From: Atopsyche davidsoni
Taxonomy: Eukaryota; Arthropoda; Insecta; Trichoptera; Hydrobiosidae
DNA: 64,000 nucleotides
Direction of reading: 5' to 3'
Assembly: GCA_022113835.1 (NCBI GenBank)
Contig: JAILWY010000029.1
Span: forward strand, 3,440,001-3,504,000
This document shows positions 11,011 to 22,339 of the stretch, piece after piece. The notes under the pieces were generated by a model. The model did no database searches and was not told the DNA's origin. It saw only the letters and a program-made list of their open reading frames with translations. Position numbers and translations under genes: made by a program. Every line of letters starts with the position of its first letter. Position 1 is the stretch's first letter.

Positions 11011-11580
11011 TTGGTTTCGCCTTTGTTGTTGGTTATGATGTCAGGTTCGCCAGGAATGTTTGAGGTGGCACCGACCACTTCAATCTCTCGGTGGGAATGT
11101 AATCAGAAGGCGGCGAAAGTATTTGCAATGTTCTTTTATTCAGGAACTACAATCAGGAGTACCAGAAGAGTGCTAAAGAGATCGACAACATCCATTGGAA
11201 TGTGCAGCGTATCTGCATGTATTTCGTGGCTGCTGATATGCGTTGTTGGTTCTCGTTACACGTGGAGCAATGTTGCATTGTTTGCACTCGTTACACGTGG
11301 AACGATTCATTCGTTTGCAGTTACTCATCGGAGACTGAACTTTGATGGATACGAATGTGGGGTGATTGACATCGCCACATTGGTAGTGAGTTTTTTCGTG
11401 AAATTGGAGCTTTATCGCTGGCCACTACTTTTTTTCCATCTTTCGGGCAAATTGTGGATTCCATCTCAAAAGAACTGTTCGTCCTTTGAAGCCAAGAAAG
11501 AATCGAGTCAATTTTTGATACCCTGTTCAGAAGTGAAGCGTATTCCAGAAAGGGCATTCTGCATCGATCGAAACACGTAG
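11011..11580 (+). other. Unexplained 189-codon open frame partly overlapping a mariner
   Basis: The 3' 170 bp are antisense of the mariner at 11410. The 5' 360 bp (residues such as EVAPTTSISRWECNQKAAKV and TTIRSTRRVLKRSTTSIG) are not explained by it. Two near copies of TCGTTACACGTGGA occur at 11253 and 11288. No known family recognised on either strand. Confidence 0.2.
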
Positions 11581-12002
11581 TAGTCAGAAGGGGCAAGGTC
11601 TGGGCTATAAGGCGAGTGAGGCAGAACTTACCATCCACTGTTTTCCAAATATGTTTTAACCGGTTTATGCATTCTCGGTTTCAATTCATGTGGCACCCAA
11701 TTTCTTTCAACTCCCAATGATTCTGCGAGTTCTGCTTGCGTTTGACACGAGTCTTTATCGAGCAATGCCTCTAATTCTTCATCTTCGAATTTTTTTGGTT
11801 GGCCTGGACGTTCTTTGTCATCCACATCGAAATCACCACTTTTAAACCGTCGAAACCAGTACTCACACGTTTGTTGCGATGGAGCATGTTCACCGTAAAC
11901 TTCACACAGCAATCGGTGACTTTCAGCTGATTTTTTCTTCCAATTGAAACAGAAAAGTAAAGCTTCCCGCAAATTGCGTTTTGTTGGTACAAAAGTTGAC
12001 AT
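11410..12002 (-). pseudogene. Internally deleted mariner transposase, copy 1
   Basis: The N terminus is intact (MSTFVPTKRNLREALLFC; helix-turn-helix region through LAESLGV), typical of SETMAR-like mariners in insects. After WVPHELKPR about 130 residues, including the first catalytic Asp and the HDNARPH block, are missing; the frame resumes at HKPVKTYLENSGW. Beyond that the C-terminal half is frameshifted, although the SPDLAPSDY codons can still be read. A complete mariner is about 345 residues; this cannot be active. The same internal junction occurs in the copy at 36950. Confidence 0.85.
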
Positions 12003-12099
12003 GATAAGAGCACAAAAAAATATATTGTATACACTTCAGCGATATGAAATATACTGAAAAATAAAGCGCAACAAAGACGCCTCACAATAAAGTTTTAAA

Positions 12100-13020
12100 G
12101 TATAGCCAAATTAATGCAAACAGTTAATATTTGAGACCAATTTTCGTAGGATTTAATATTATAATATTTTTATCACATTATGACATATTACATTTGTTGA
12201 TTTGCAAAATATGAATTTGATTGCTCCGGTTGGGGCAGATTATCTTATCAAATAAAAATCAACGCCGTCAGTGAGGATATTAAACTTTTCACCTTGGCAA
12301 AATGTAGGCTTATAGTAATAAACGATATTACCTGCGAAAACCGGCCCGAAAAGGGGCTGCATATAAAATACAGGAAGTTAACCGAATTGTTCTCGGGGGA
12401 TGTTTAAATATTCCTTAAACTGAAAATATGTATTTATGAACCTGAAAAATAACGTTTATTTATACAGATGCATATAAATTCACTCAATGAATTATTTATT
12501 AATTTACCTATTTAAAATACAGATTTATCATTAAAAAAAATATAAAATCGTTGCTCTTCGAGTAAGTGAAAATTTAAACAGTTGTTTATATGTTAATTTA
12601 AACGATAATTGGTTATTTTTTTAAATATCTATAATGTAATCACTATTGTGTATGTAGCACATGTCTAGTTTTAAAAATGACGGAAAAATAAAGTAAAAAA
12701 AAAAAAAAACAATAAAGTAGAACAGCCATAAAACACGGGGGCATAAATACCATTCAATAAAAAATAATAAAACCCAATTAATGTCCCATCGTGCGGTAAA
12801 ACAGACCGCAGTAAAAAAAAAAAGCCACCCTCGTGGGCCGGTTATACATATGGGGGTGGCTCCGAACGTCTAGCCCTGCCCTAAAGCCTTTTTTTTATTA
12901 TAATTTAATGCTATTTAGTGATATTGATATTTTTCAATATCTAATTTTATTTATTTTACATCATATTAAATAAGGCTTTTATATTTAGGCATCATATTTT
13001 TTTTCGAATCGAATAATGCT
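12100..13020. other. AT-rich non-coding stretch with a hairpin
   Basis: The only structure noted is GCCACCC / GGGGTGGC at 12822-12860, a GC hairpin in AT-rich sequence. Confidence 0.4.
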
Positions 13021-13021
13021 T

Positions 13022-13414
13022 TCAGCAATAGTTTTTTGATCTGTATTTATTTGCGATCCAAAATGAAAATTTTCTTGATATATTTTTTATTTTATCAACA
13101 AAAGCAAACGTGTTAAAATCAAAAATATTTTTTGCTCGCTTTAATTGGTTTTGTATGTATAAATAAATATATAAAAGTTGTGGCATGTCTTTCTTGTATG
13201 AGGTCGGGCTCGGGGACGCGCCCTCCCATGTCGTCGATTTTCCGACATAAAAATACCTGTCATCGTTCAACGTAGGGGCCCGGGGGGCGAACCTCCCCCA
13301 ACAACCATCAACCCTGCCTTGCACTGTACCTGGGGAGGGGTGGTGCTCTTGTATGGTAATGAACTCCATAACACACTTTGTACATTCTGAAATATTTACC
13401 ATAACGTTTCCCAT
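13022..13414 (-). other. Unrecognised 130-codon open frame in a GC-rich patch
   Basis: Starts MGNVMVNISECTKCVMEF and has a GC-rich middle (VDGCWGRFAPRAPTLNDDRY, STTWEGASPSPTSYKK) and an AT-rich end. The middle is reminiscent of retroelement-derived protein, but I cannot name it. There is no intron evidence or initiation context. It may be a repeat remnant rather than a gene. Confidence 0.25.
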
Positions 13415-13419
13415 GAACC

Positions 13420-14640
13420 AGACGATTTGTTTTATAAATAAATTGATATTTTAAATTACACGATTGCCTCACTGGCTCAAATCAAGGATTCTTGAATGGA
13501 ATGATAATCAGTCGCTCAGTAAGATGCTTTAAAATAATCAGCAATCAAGGAGAGATTATCTTTATGAAAAATGTTAAGTGGCCTCGCTTTGAGACTACAT
13601 GAAAACGCTGAATCTAATTTTTTTAAGTCCCTCTAATCCAACTTTAAAAATGAGCATAACTTTTGAAAAACAATTATTAAGGGGGGGGAGAGGTCGCTCC
13701 GTTCTTAGCGGGGACTTTTGGTAATCGCTTTTGTTGTTTTCCCAGCCCTAATCCTTTTTTACATGAAAAATAAATGGGACGCTCAGGGGCGGCGCGGGCA
13801 GAATCTCTACAGGGTGAATCGGAAAGTTTAAAATTGCTTTTTCTCGAAATATGAATGCTGTGACGTCGTCGAGCGTGTCACATAAAAGAGCGGTCACGCG
13901 GACCCGTTACTGGGAACCGTGACACGGTAACCGCTACTGCGAACTGCTATTTCCATTTAAATAATTTCAACTACGAAGAATTGTCAGTGTAAAAATAAAT
14001 TTTAAGTAATATTTCTACTGTCGACAACGCGGTTGCTATCGGTCGCATACTAACGTTTTCTGAAGTACATACATAAGTCCTTTAATGGTGGTCACTATTA
14101 TAATTTCTCCATTTAAATATTAATAAAAATATCGTCTAAAAAAAAAAGAATACTTTAGGCCGTAAATATTTTTTATGCCTATAGGTTATCGAAAAAATAT
14201 ATGAGTTAAACCAATTTGTCGCGGATTCTTACTTGATATTCGATTTAAGCCTCGGCGTTTGTCTTCTTTGATTTGTCACTAAAACTGAGTTATTCCACGT
14301 AGATATGTCGTTTTTAATATTGGACTTATGACATGCTTATTCTTGTCTTATTCCTAACAAATGTCAAACATTACTCATCGTTATTGCGCGGCTCGGATAA
14401 GGCAGAAGCTGCGTCTCCACAATCAAACATGACTGGCGTACGAATAGGAGCCAAGTTACATGACTGTCTTCATATCTACCCCTGATTCTAAATTAAATTC
14501 CCCGGACGCTGATTTAATATATAATAAATACACTATTCTCATACATAACATGTATGAGAATTAAAATTCGATAAAATGAATTATCTGATTGAATATATTC
14601 TTCTTCTTATGATGGTGAGCATTTCATCGATATATATATA
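13420..14640. other. Non-coding, mixed composition
   Basis: GC patches at 13680-13720 and 13780-13920; a TACAGGGTG motif at 13808. No gene seen. Confidence 0.4.
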
Positions 14641-14860
14641 TATATCTCTGGCCGTACTTCCTCCTTACAATGCCCCTTTTTCCTTGGAGAATCAGCTGAA
14701 GGATAAATAGTAGACTATACAGCCACATTTCAGTTGCTTTAATTCTTCGCATAGTTGCTGTCTTAAGTATCCAAGCTTCGACCCCATAAAGGAGAACTGA
14801 GACGACATAACACTTGGTGAATCTCCAGCGAGATTTCGGATTGTTACTGTATTTTATCAG
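14640..14860 (-). pseudogene. Non-LTR retrotransposon, reverse transcriptase C-terminal remnant
   Basis: The minus strand reads SRWRFTKCYVVSVLLYGVEA, WILKTATMRRIKATEMWLY and QGKRGIVRRKYG, the conserved C-terminal region of insect RTE/BovB-like LINE polyproteins. 5'-truncated; no catalytic YxDD block is present. Confidence 0.8.
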
Positions 14861-14899
14861 GTTCGAAAAAAAACAAAAAAAAAAAAAAGCAAACAAATA

Positions 14900-17800
14900 A
14901 ACGATTTATGGAATAAAAATAAATGGCATACGTATAAGGCTTTTTTTTCAATCATTTTTACAAGTGTACAACATCGTTTATGGGCCTCGCGCACGGACCA
15001 GCTTCGGCTCTCGGCGGAAGCGCACGAAGGGACCCGAGCGATCGATTTTTACGAACACAGCCGCGCTCACGTGTGGTCAGTCCTTCTATTGGGGTTAAAA
15101 ATTCTGAAAGCCTCTTACACTTTCAATGGGAATATCGGCCATCGCCGTGTAGCGCGGGGCTGTAACCTGATTTCGGGAGAATTAATTCCACTTTAAAACC
15201 TGAAGGGGTTGCGATGTGTAATTATATCGACTGTTTTTTTTTTTTTTTTTTTCAACAGTGGGGTTAGTTTCCAAAGGAATTCACTCACTGTGAAGTATCT
15301 TGAAAATTGATATATATATATATATTTATTTTTTTACATTATTAGAATCTTATACACATTAGAAAAATAAGACACTAGAAGGCAGACGTGCGTGTAAAAC
15401 GAAAAAAAAATTACCTACTTTCAGGGTAAGTACATAGTAAACCATAGAGGATTCGAACCTTTTTTAATCGCCGCTAACCACTCGACTATCCTCCCCTTGC
15501 TCCATTACGCAGGGCTGCGTATAACAAGCAGGCGAGTCGTAAACCTCCGCTCGCGGTGTTGTCTCCCTCGCACGTTACTGCGGGACATCAGCGGGTGCGA
15601 GCGAGACGGGGCATCCGAGTGCCGATTTCGCGCGTCCCTTTACGCCCGGCTCGCAGCGTTAATTAACGGGCATTAACATATTCAACTTTGCTATTTCGAC
15701 GCGTAACCCTTTCAACGCAGCCTAAATACGTTAAAGCAAGGAAATATTGTTACAGCGAGTTTTTAGCACACGGAGGTGTCTACTTATTATAACCTACTTA
15801 CCCCGCAAGCGCGGAAGCTATTCTTAAGATTTTGGCTGCATATGAATCGCACGTATGTAAAGTAAGCTTTGCGTCGTTTTTTTAAACACACGGTCACGAT
15901 AATGAACAAAGTTCTGATACAAAGGATGATTTGTAAATTAGCGATGGAACATCCGCTCATCCGAGAGCTCCGATTCCTTTTTAATTAGCAAGCGCCGGCC
16001 ACGCGGGGCTAATGAATGTGGACAGGTGACGAAGGTTCGGGTTTTTCTGATTGAGAGGTGAAGTCGTGTTCATTTAACTAATTACCCCACCTGAAGTACG
16101 TCAGAACAAAGGATCTGTATGCTTACGCAACTGTTAAACAAACTGCAAGCGTAAATATGTTTGTTTTGATTATCTCGCTTGCTGCGAAAGTTTCTCTCGG
16201 CTTCTGTACAATGTATAATACGTCACGATTAATCATTTTAATCAAAGTGGGTGATTCAGATCATCTAGACCTCGATGGATCGCAATGGATCGTTGACATT
16301 TATTTATATAATACAAAAACATTAAGGTCATCATGATTATGATGAATCGTTGATATCATTCAAGACAAATACATGTACAGATAGTCAGATAGATATTGCC
16401 TTGCTTAGACAATATTCCTGTATTAAAAAATAATACCTCTATTGATTTATTGAAAATACTTGTAGTTGTTTCAAATACAGGGTTATTGCTAAGGTAAGGC
16501 ATTTACCTGTATTTCCTTACGTGCATGTGTTTTATCTTTAGGTTAGAAATATCTCTGTATTTCATACCTGAATATGTAATATATTTTTATATTACATTAA
16601 TTTCCTAGACAATACATGAAAATAACTAACCTTATTGCTAGATTTGAAATACCTCAGCATTACCTTTATTCTCCATATTGGCGTATATCACTGTATTATC
16701 ATAACTATATAAGTCTTGCTATTATTCAGGTTGAGCAATACATGGATATTTCCTTTAGATGTTGCTACTGACTGGATTTCTCTGTATATGTCAGGTTACG
16801 CTAAAAACGTAATACTTGTATACAGTAGCAACCGCTTCTGACCGCGTACCATTTACTTTCTATTATTGACCTCGGAATATTTTCTATGAATTGCCTTTTT
16901 TCCTTTAGTTTCTTAAAACTGTCTCAATTAAAGTTTCTCTCGTTCGTATTGGTGTGTGGATCCTTTAAATAATCATCACTTACATAATTACCGTTAATTT
17001 TTCATTCGGTTCGGCGTATTAATAAATCTTTACAAATCAAATTTACAAGCTAGCTTACAACTTGCTTGGCTATGATCCCTTTATATCCCTTTTAATTAAT
17101 TTGAATTTGTTGTATGAAGTTGAAATGCGCCAACCTATAACGGTATCAGCGTATATTTTAAAATATTACCTAAAAATTTAAACTATAAACTGAAAGCAGA
17201 TTTGAGAATACATCAATCAGTAAACGTTATCGATATATCATTTATAAAATTTTTCGATCTTTTAACTTTTACTATTAAATTAAACCACACGTGCGTTTAA
17301 CGCTGTGCGAAAGTTGAAATTTTCTGTTTTTCAGAACGTGGGGTCAAATTGAAATTTGGTTCGTCTTAAAACCGTTTGAATATTTCGCACAGGCCGTGAC
17401 GTGTCGGCGCGCTTCCATTACAAGAGTATTGCTTTTACCCTTTCTGGAAAATTTGGTTAAATTTGCATATGTAGGACCGAATTAAGAGTGCTCGGCACTT
17501 TGCGGTAATGTAACCCAAAAATTATTTTATATTAAATTCGGCCCGGCGGCGTGGACCAAGAGTGTCGCACAAGAGTGTCGCAAGATGTTGTGCGGCATTT
17601 TATGGCCGATTTATTTTCTCAACCTCAACATCGACGATGCTGTGTTTTAAAAATAATATTTTTAAAGTGAAATTCACGCTACAGTCTAAAAATGCACGTT
17701 CGTCTCGTATACGTGACGCAAGATGTGTGCCGGTTATAATAAACACATCATTAAAAAAATTCGCTTCAAGAAAAGACAGGAAGTCAAAGAAAGACTTTGT

Positions 17801-19650
17801 GGGATTCTCTTTCGTGTTAAGCTGACTATGTCAAAAGCGTACATCTTGGAAGACGTCTGCATGCTTAAAAATAACCAAAAAAAAGTATGGGTTTGGGACA
17901 TTTTTAAATTTAATATAATTTTTTATAATCTTTGAAAGGTTGTTCGTATTATCAACGTAAAGAGTCGAAAACCTCCCCGTGGCTATAGATTTAAAGAATG
18001 TGGGTTCTGTCTTGCATCAGAGATTTCTACGAGATCATAATGTACATATATGATTATAAAGATCAAACAAGATCATCACGACATGCTTTATTTTAAATAC
18101 TCACTACCCCATTGGCCCATATATTTGTAATAAAACTCTAGTGATAAATTACCTAATCAATATAAGTAATACTCCTTCGTTTCCTATTTCTTTATATATA
18201 TATATATTCCTCTTTCCATTGCTGATTTTTCATAGACAAACTATAACAAACAAACTTGAATAATGCTGTGTGTTGCTATAAAAAAAATTATCCATTTTTT
18301 AATAAAAAATCAAATATTTCAAGTTGAATATAAAACCCAGAAGCGATTTGCCCGCAAGAACGATTCGTCATGTGTCATACATTTCTATAACCCAAATATT
18401 TTACATAAAAACCTGAACCTTTAAGAACTAAAGGCTGTAATATATGGCCTATTTACATCCACATACCCGACACTGCCATATCAACAAACTGACGCTATAT
18501 CGCTTTAACTTAATTACTGAAAAAAGCCCAAACAAAAATATTTCACATGTTTTACATACATTTAAAAGAATATTTATTCCTGGACGCACTTATTGTTTTT
18601 TCTCCATACTAGGTATGTGAAGTACAGCAGCTTCTTGAAGATGTCTACCTAGCATATTAGCGAAGCTTATTGTGTTATTAAAAGTGAAAAAAAACAACTC
18701 AATATAATTTTAATAAATATATTGACAGTGTGTTTTCAATAACATTCAATGTGTCAAGAAAATGTGAGGTTTGTAACGTCACCGGGTGTTCGCGGTGTTT
18801 GCCGTACGTGATTAATAGTCATAGTTGCCGTGTCGCGACATTGGGGTCACCCGGTGGCTGTCAAAAGCCGCGCTAATACCGCGCCGCAGGGTGTTCGGAA
18901 AGAAGATTGAACGTGCAGTATTTAATTTGCATTCGCCGGGTGTTCGGGAACACTCTGGTATTGTGGATGCAAGCCTCCGTGGGGTCATGGGGAGTGAAAA
19001 AAAATGATTTATATTATATGTTATGTGATTGAATGATTTTACAACGGTACAAAAAAATATTTTACCACTGTCGATTTTCTTCTTTTACTTGTGATGGTCA
19101 ATCCATGGTATTTGAAGAATACTCCAATATAGACACATTTCAAACACCTACATTGTTTGCATTGCTAAATTAATTTTATCTTTTTCGGTTATGTTATTTA
19201 ATACCCATATAATAAAACCTCTTCCAACGATATGATTTTACAATATCCCACGCGCACGATACAATATTACGGTTACCGCGTGCAATTAATCCACGGTCAA
19301 TTTAGACCCGAAATCGGATGATCCCCTCCTTAATCCGTCCTCGAAAGGACCCGAGTCAATAATTCCGATGTCAATATAGACCTAAGTCCATAAGCCGCGT
19401 GTCTATTAACTTGATTAACGCGGCTCTTTGAGCGCGGACGCCCCCCCCGGCCCCAGCACCAGGCCGGGCATGATGGAGTGGAACCTGGCAAACACGCCGG
19501 CTGTGCAAACGCCATCATCAGCAGGCTCGAGAGCATCTTCAAAAACGCAGCCCACGTGCCGATTAAATAATATTTAAACAATCGACGAACACGTGTAGCT
19601 ATAAATAATATTTGGTTTTCATTGGTTTCCTCATTTGCATATAACTGTGA
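14900..19650. other. Mostly AT-rich, no exon seen
   Basis: Holds GC patches (14975-15075, 15500-15660, 19430-19560), the tRNA-like fragment at 15444 and a GTTGCTACTG / CAGTAGCAAC inverted repeat (16761-16770 and 16823-16832). The open frames at 17562-17935 and 18825-19007 have no family features. Confidence 0.4.
15444..15494 (-). pseudogene. tRNA-like fragment lacking the anticodon arm
   Basis: On the minus strand GGAGGATAGTCGAGTGG and TTAGCGGC (acceptor half and D arm with box A) lead after a short spacer to GGTTCGAATCC (box B) and TCTATG. The anticodon arm is replaced by about 12 bases including AAAAAA. It is a decayed tRNA or a SINE head. Confidence 0.55.
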
Positions 19651-19655
19651 CTTAT

Positions 19656-19985
19656 GCATTTCACCATTGTGTACATCAAATATAAGATTTTACGCATTAC
19701 CGATAAGTCAGAAATTTGCGCGCGTAAATATCCGATCAGATCACGGAAAGTAAAAGAACACGTAAAAAGTACAAATTTCACCATTGTACATATCAAATAT
19801 AAGTTTTTACGCATTATCAATGAGTCAGAAATTTGCGCGCGTAAATATCCGATCTGATCACGGAAAGTATAAAAAAAGTAAAAGAACACGTAAATAGTAC
19901 AAATTTCACCATTGTATATTTCAAAATCAGATGTTCACGCTTCACCGATAAATCAAAAAATTTGCGGGCGTAAATATCCAATTAG
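19656..19985 (+). repeat. Tandem repeat, three units of about 117-128 bp
   Basis: TTTCACCATTGT begins units at about 19659, 19776 and 19904. Each contains ATTTGCG(C/G)GCGTAAATATC, and the first two GATC(A/T)GATCACGGAAAG. The second unit has an 11-bp insertion (TATAAAAAAAG). A partial fourth start (CATTTCACCTTTGTGTAT) lies at 20055. Mirrored open frames on both strands here are repeat artefacts. Confidence 0.85.
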
Positions 19986-19989
19986 ATTA

Positions 19990-21640
19990 ATGCAGGTTTT
20001 TTTTTTTTTTTCCTCTTCTTAAACGCTATCGTTTAGCAGCGTTCGCAAAGTGTACATTTCACCTTTGTGTATTTTCCATGCTGAATCCGGAAGCGAGTCT
20101 TCGGGGCTTGATTAATTTCGTTGAAATTAAGCGCGGCAGTGTGCCATTGGCTCCGGCTTAATGATGGCAACAACGTGGCCGGGTATTCCCGGCGATTTCG
20201 TCGTAATTAGTTCGCAGAGCCTTCGCAGGAGCCGGCGGGATGCTGGGAGAGGGGGGGGGAGTCCCCGAGTCGCTTTTCGGGAATTCTATCCGGCGCGCCC
20301 TGCGCCGTCGGCCCCCGCCGCCGTTTTTCACCCGGGGAATAACCGAATCCGATATCTTGTGTTCGAAGTCGGACTCGAATTACGCCATCTCGGCGCGTAG
20401 TTATATTGTTTGTTTCTTCTTCTTCTTCGGGTGCCTCTCCTCTGAAGAGATCGGTGGTCATCTCACTGAACACATCTCTATATCTGTTCATGGTTTTCTT
20501 AGGGTGAATAATGATCCGCGGATTTTATATTTAATGTCTGCGTATTCCTGCTACAAAGCACGCTATACGATACTCATATGGAAAAACGTGTCTGAATGAG
20601 TCGATTGGCTTATCTGGAAAATCGCTTCGGGTTTGCATTGAAAATGGAATAAAAGCAGGTTTCACGCCTTTAAAATATTTACTTGTATATAAGAAAATAC
20701 GCAATATTTGCTTATGAAATCAAATCGAGTGTCAATTTACATTACGGGCGGGAAAATGTAAATGGCGCGAAGTTTGAATAAGCGCGGAATCGAGTTCGAT
20801 TCCAGTTCCAAATTCGAATTTGAAATTTGGATTTGTTTGCGCTCGTAATGAGCCTCATTAGCGACTTCACCTGGACTCGGCGGCCATCGCGGAATAACAG
20901 CGCCTTTTGCAAAATTAAACACCGGACCTTTACTAGTAACGGTGATTTTAAGGTTCAAGGTCAAATGCCTGTTTGGGTTTGATTTCTATTGATTTTGTCG
21001 AACGTAGAGGCATTTATTTCAAAGTACTCCAATAACAAGTATTTCCAACCGTATATATATATATAGCCAAGCATTACCAGACTGTTATAAGTAACGGTGA
21101 TCTTAGTCTAATTAGTTAACGTATTTTGTAGGCGACGGGTAGCTAGGTATATCCTCAGATGGAGGCTCTAGCTCTCGTTCTTTCCTTTTCGGGTTTAGGT
21201 TAGGAATTCGCCAAGTTTCATAAGCTATCAGTGGACTGTATTGTAGGTTAATTTCAACAATTTTATTTATAAACTTTTATTTAAACTATCATCGCGTTGC
21301 CAACACTCGTGTTGCAAGTGAGAGTGAATTGTAGTATCAAAGTTTGATATTTTATATACACTCATTGTTTTTCTATATTTCGCGTGTTTAAGGTGGTGGA
21401 TCTGTAGCGGTAAATATTTTTTTGTTCGCCGCTGCTGGTCTTCGATCGGTTCCTTTACAGCAGTTACTCTGGAGCTGTTCCGTACCCGCCTGGCCTCACG
21501 CAGGCACTAAGTGATCACGTAACGGCGTGCGTAATTTATGACCCTGCATTGTAATTAGATAGTCCGAGATCGATTGGCGCTATCGAAATATTCCAGAGAC
21601 TTTGAAACTATCCCTCGCGAAGACCGAAAAATCCCGCGCT
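19990..21640. other. Non-coding with GC island at 20150-20400
   Basis: The island has overlapping open frames on both strands caused by composition; none has a recognisable domain. A LINE tail lies at 20408. Confidence 0.35.
20408..20515 (-). mobile_element. LINE-tail-type repeat
   Basis: TTCTTCTTCTTCTTCGGG, CCTCTCCTCTGAAGAGATCG, CATCTCACTGAACACATC and CTGTTCATGGTTTTCTTA: a full 100-bp copy of the family seen at 28398 and 29395. Confidence 0.65.
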
Positions 21641-21745
21641 TAGCGGTTGGACAAGAATTGAGGCTGTACAGGAGAATCCTTAAAACACCATGGGTTGACC
21701 GCGTCACAAATAAGAGTCAACGAATGAGGACTCCTGACGATGGTG
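21640..21745 (+). pseudogene. Non-LTR retrotransposon fragment
   Basis: The segment LRLYRRILKTPWVDRVTNKS matches the region just after MWLY in the LINE at 14640 and in that at 22010. It joins unrelated sequence upstream and ends soon after. Confidence 0.7.
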
Positions 21746-22009
21746 AAAAAACGTGAGGTATAATATTTTGGGCATTTACCCTACCCCACCAGGGGATGGA
21801 CCCCCAGCAGCCAGCTCCATGACCGCCTTACTTCCACGAGAGAACCAGCAATTATCCCAATATACTTTTAGAATATAGGCTCTTGAAAAACCGTGTAAAT
21901 TGATGCATGTTTTTATACGTAAAACCGCGTAAATCGAAAACAAGCAAATATGCATAATTCAGTCATTTATATCAACGTAGATAACATGCTCAAAAAATAT
22001 AACACTGAA

Positions 22010-22335
22010 ATCTCGTCGTTATGTCATCTCACTTCTCATGGAAGCTTGGACACTCAAGGCAGCTACTATGCAAAGAATAGAGACAACAGAAATATGGCTT
22101 TATAGGAAAATCCTTAAAACACCATGGACTGATCGTGAGGATAAGAGAATGGTAAATTTGGCCAGTTTTTTCAAAACAGTAAGAATAGCATTCGACAGGT
22201 AATTATTCAAGTAAAAATCACAGGAAGAGAGGGCATTGGATGAAGGTGGTTTACGTGGATGCGGAATTGGCGCCAGTGGCTGGAGATCGGCAGTACGGCT
22301 GAATCAGTGAGGCTGGCCTTGGGTTGAAACAGTCA
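22010..22335 (+). pseudogene. Non-LTR retrotransposon C-terminal remnant
   Basis: Reads MEAWTLKAATMQRIETTEIW, LYRKILKTPWTDR, then in shifted frames ITGREGIG and FTWMRNWRQWLEIGSTAES. It is the longest + strand copy of the LINE C terminus here and carries stops and frameshifts. Confidence 0.78.
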
Positions 22336-22339
22336 CCAA

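Noticed and set aside
19599..19889. Mirror-image 96- and 67-codon frames on opposite strands
   Set aside because: Both are produced by the tandem repeat at 19656-19985.
20161..20599. Overlapping open frames at 20161-20599 on both strands
   Set aside because: They arise from a GC island plus a LINE tail; no family features.
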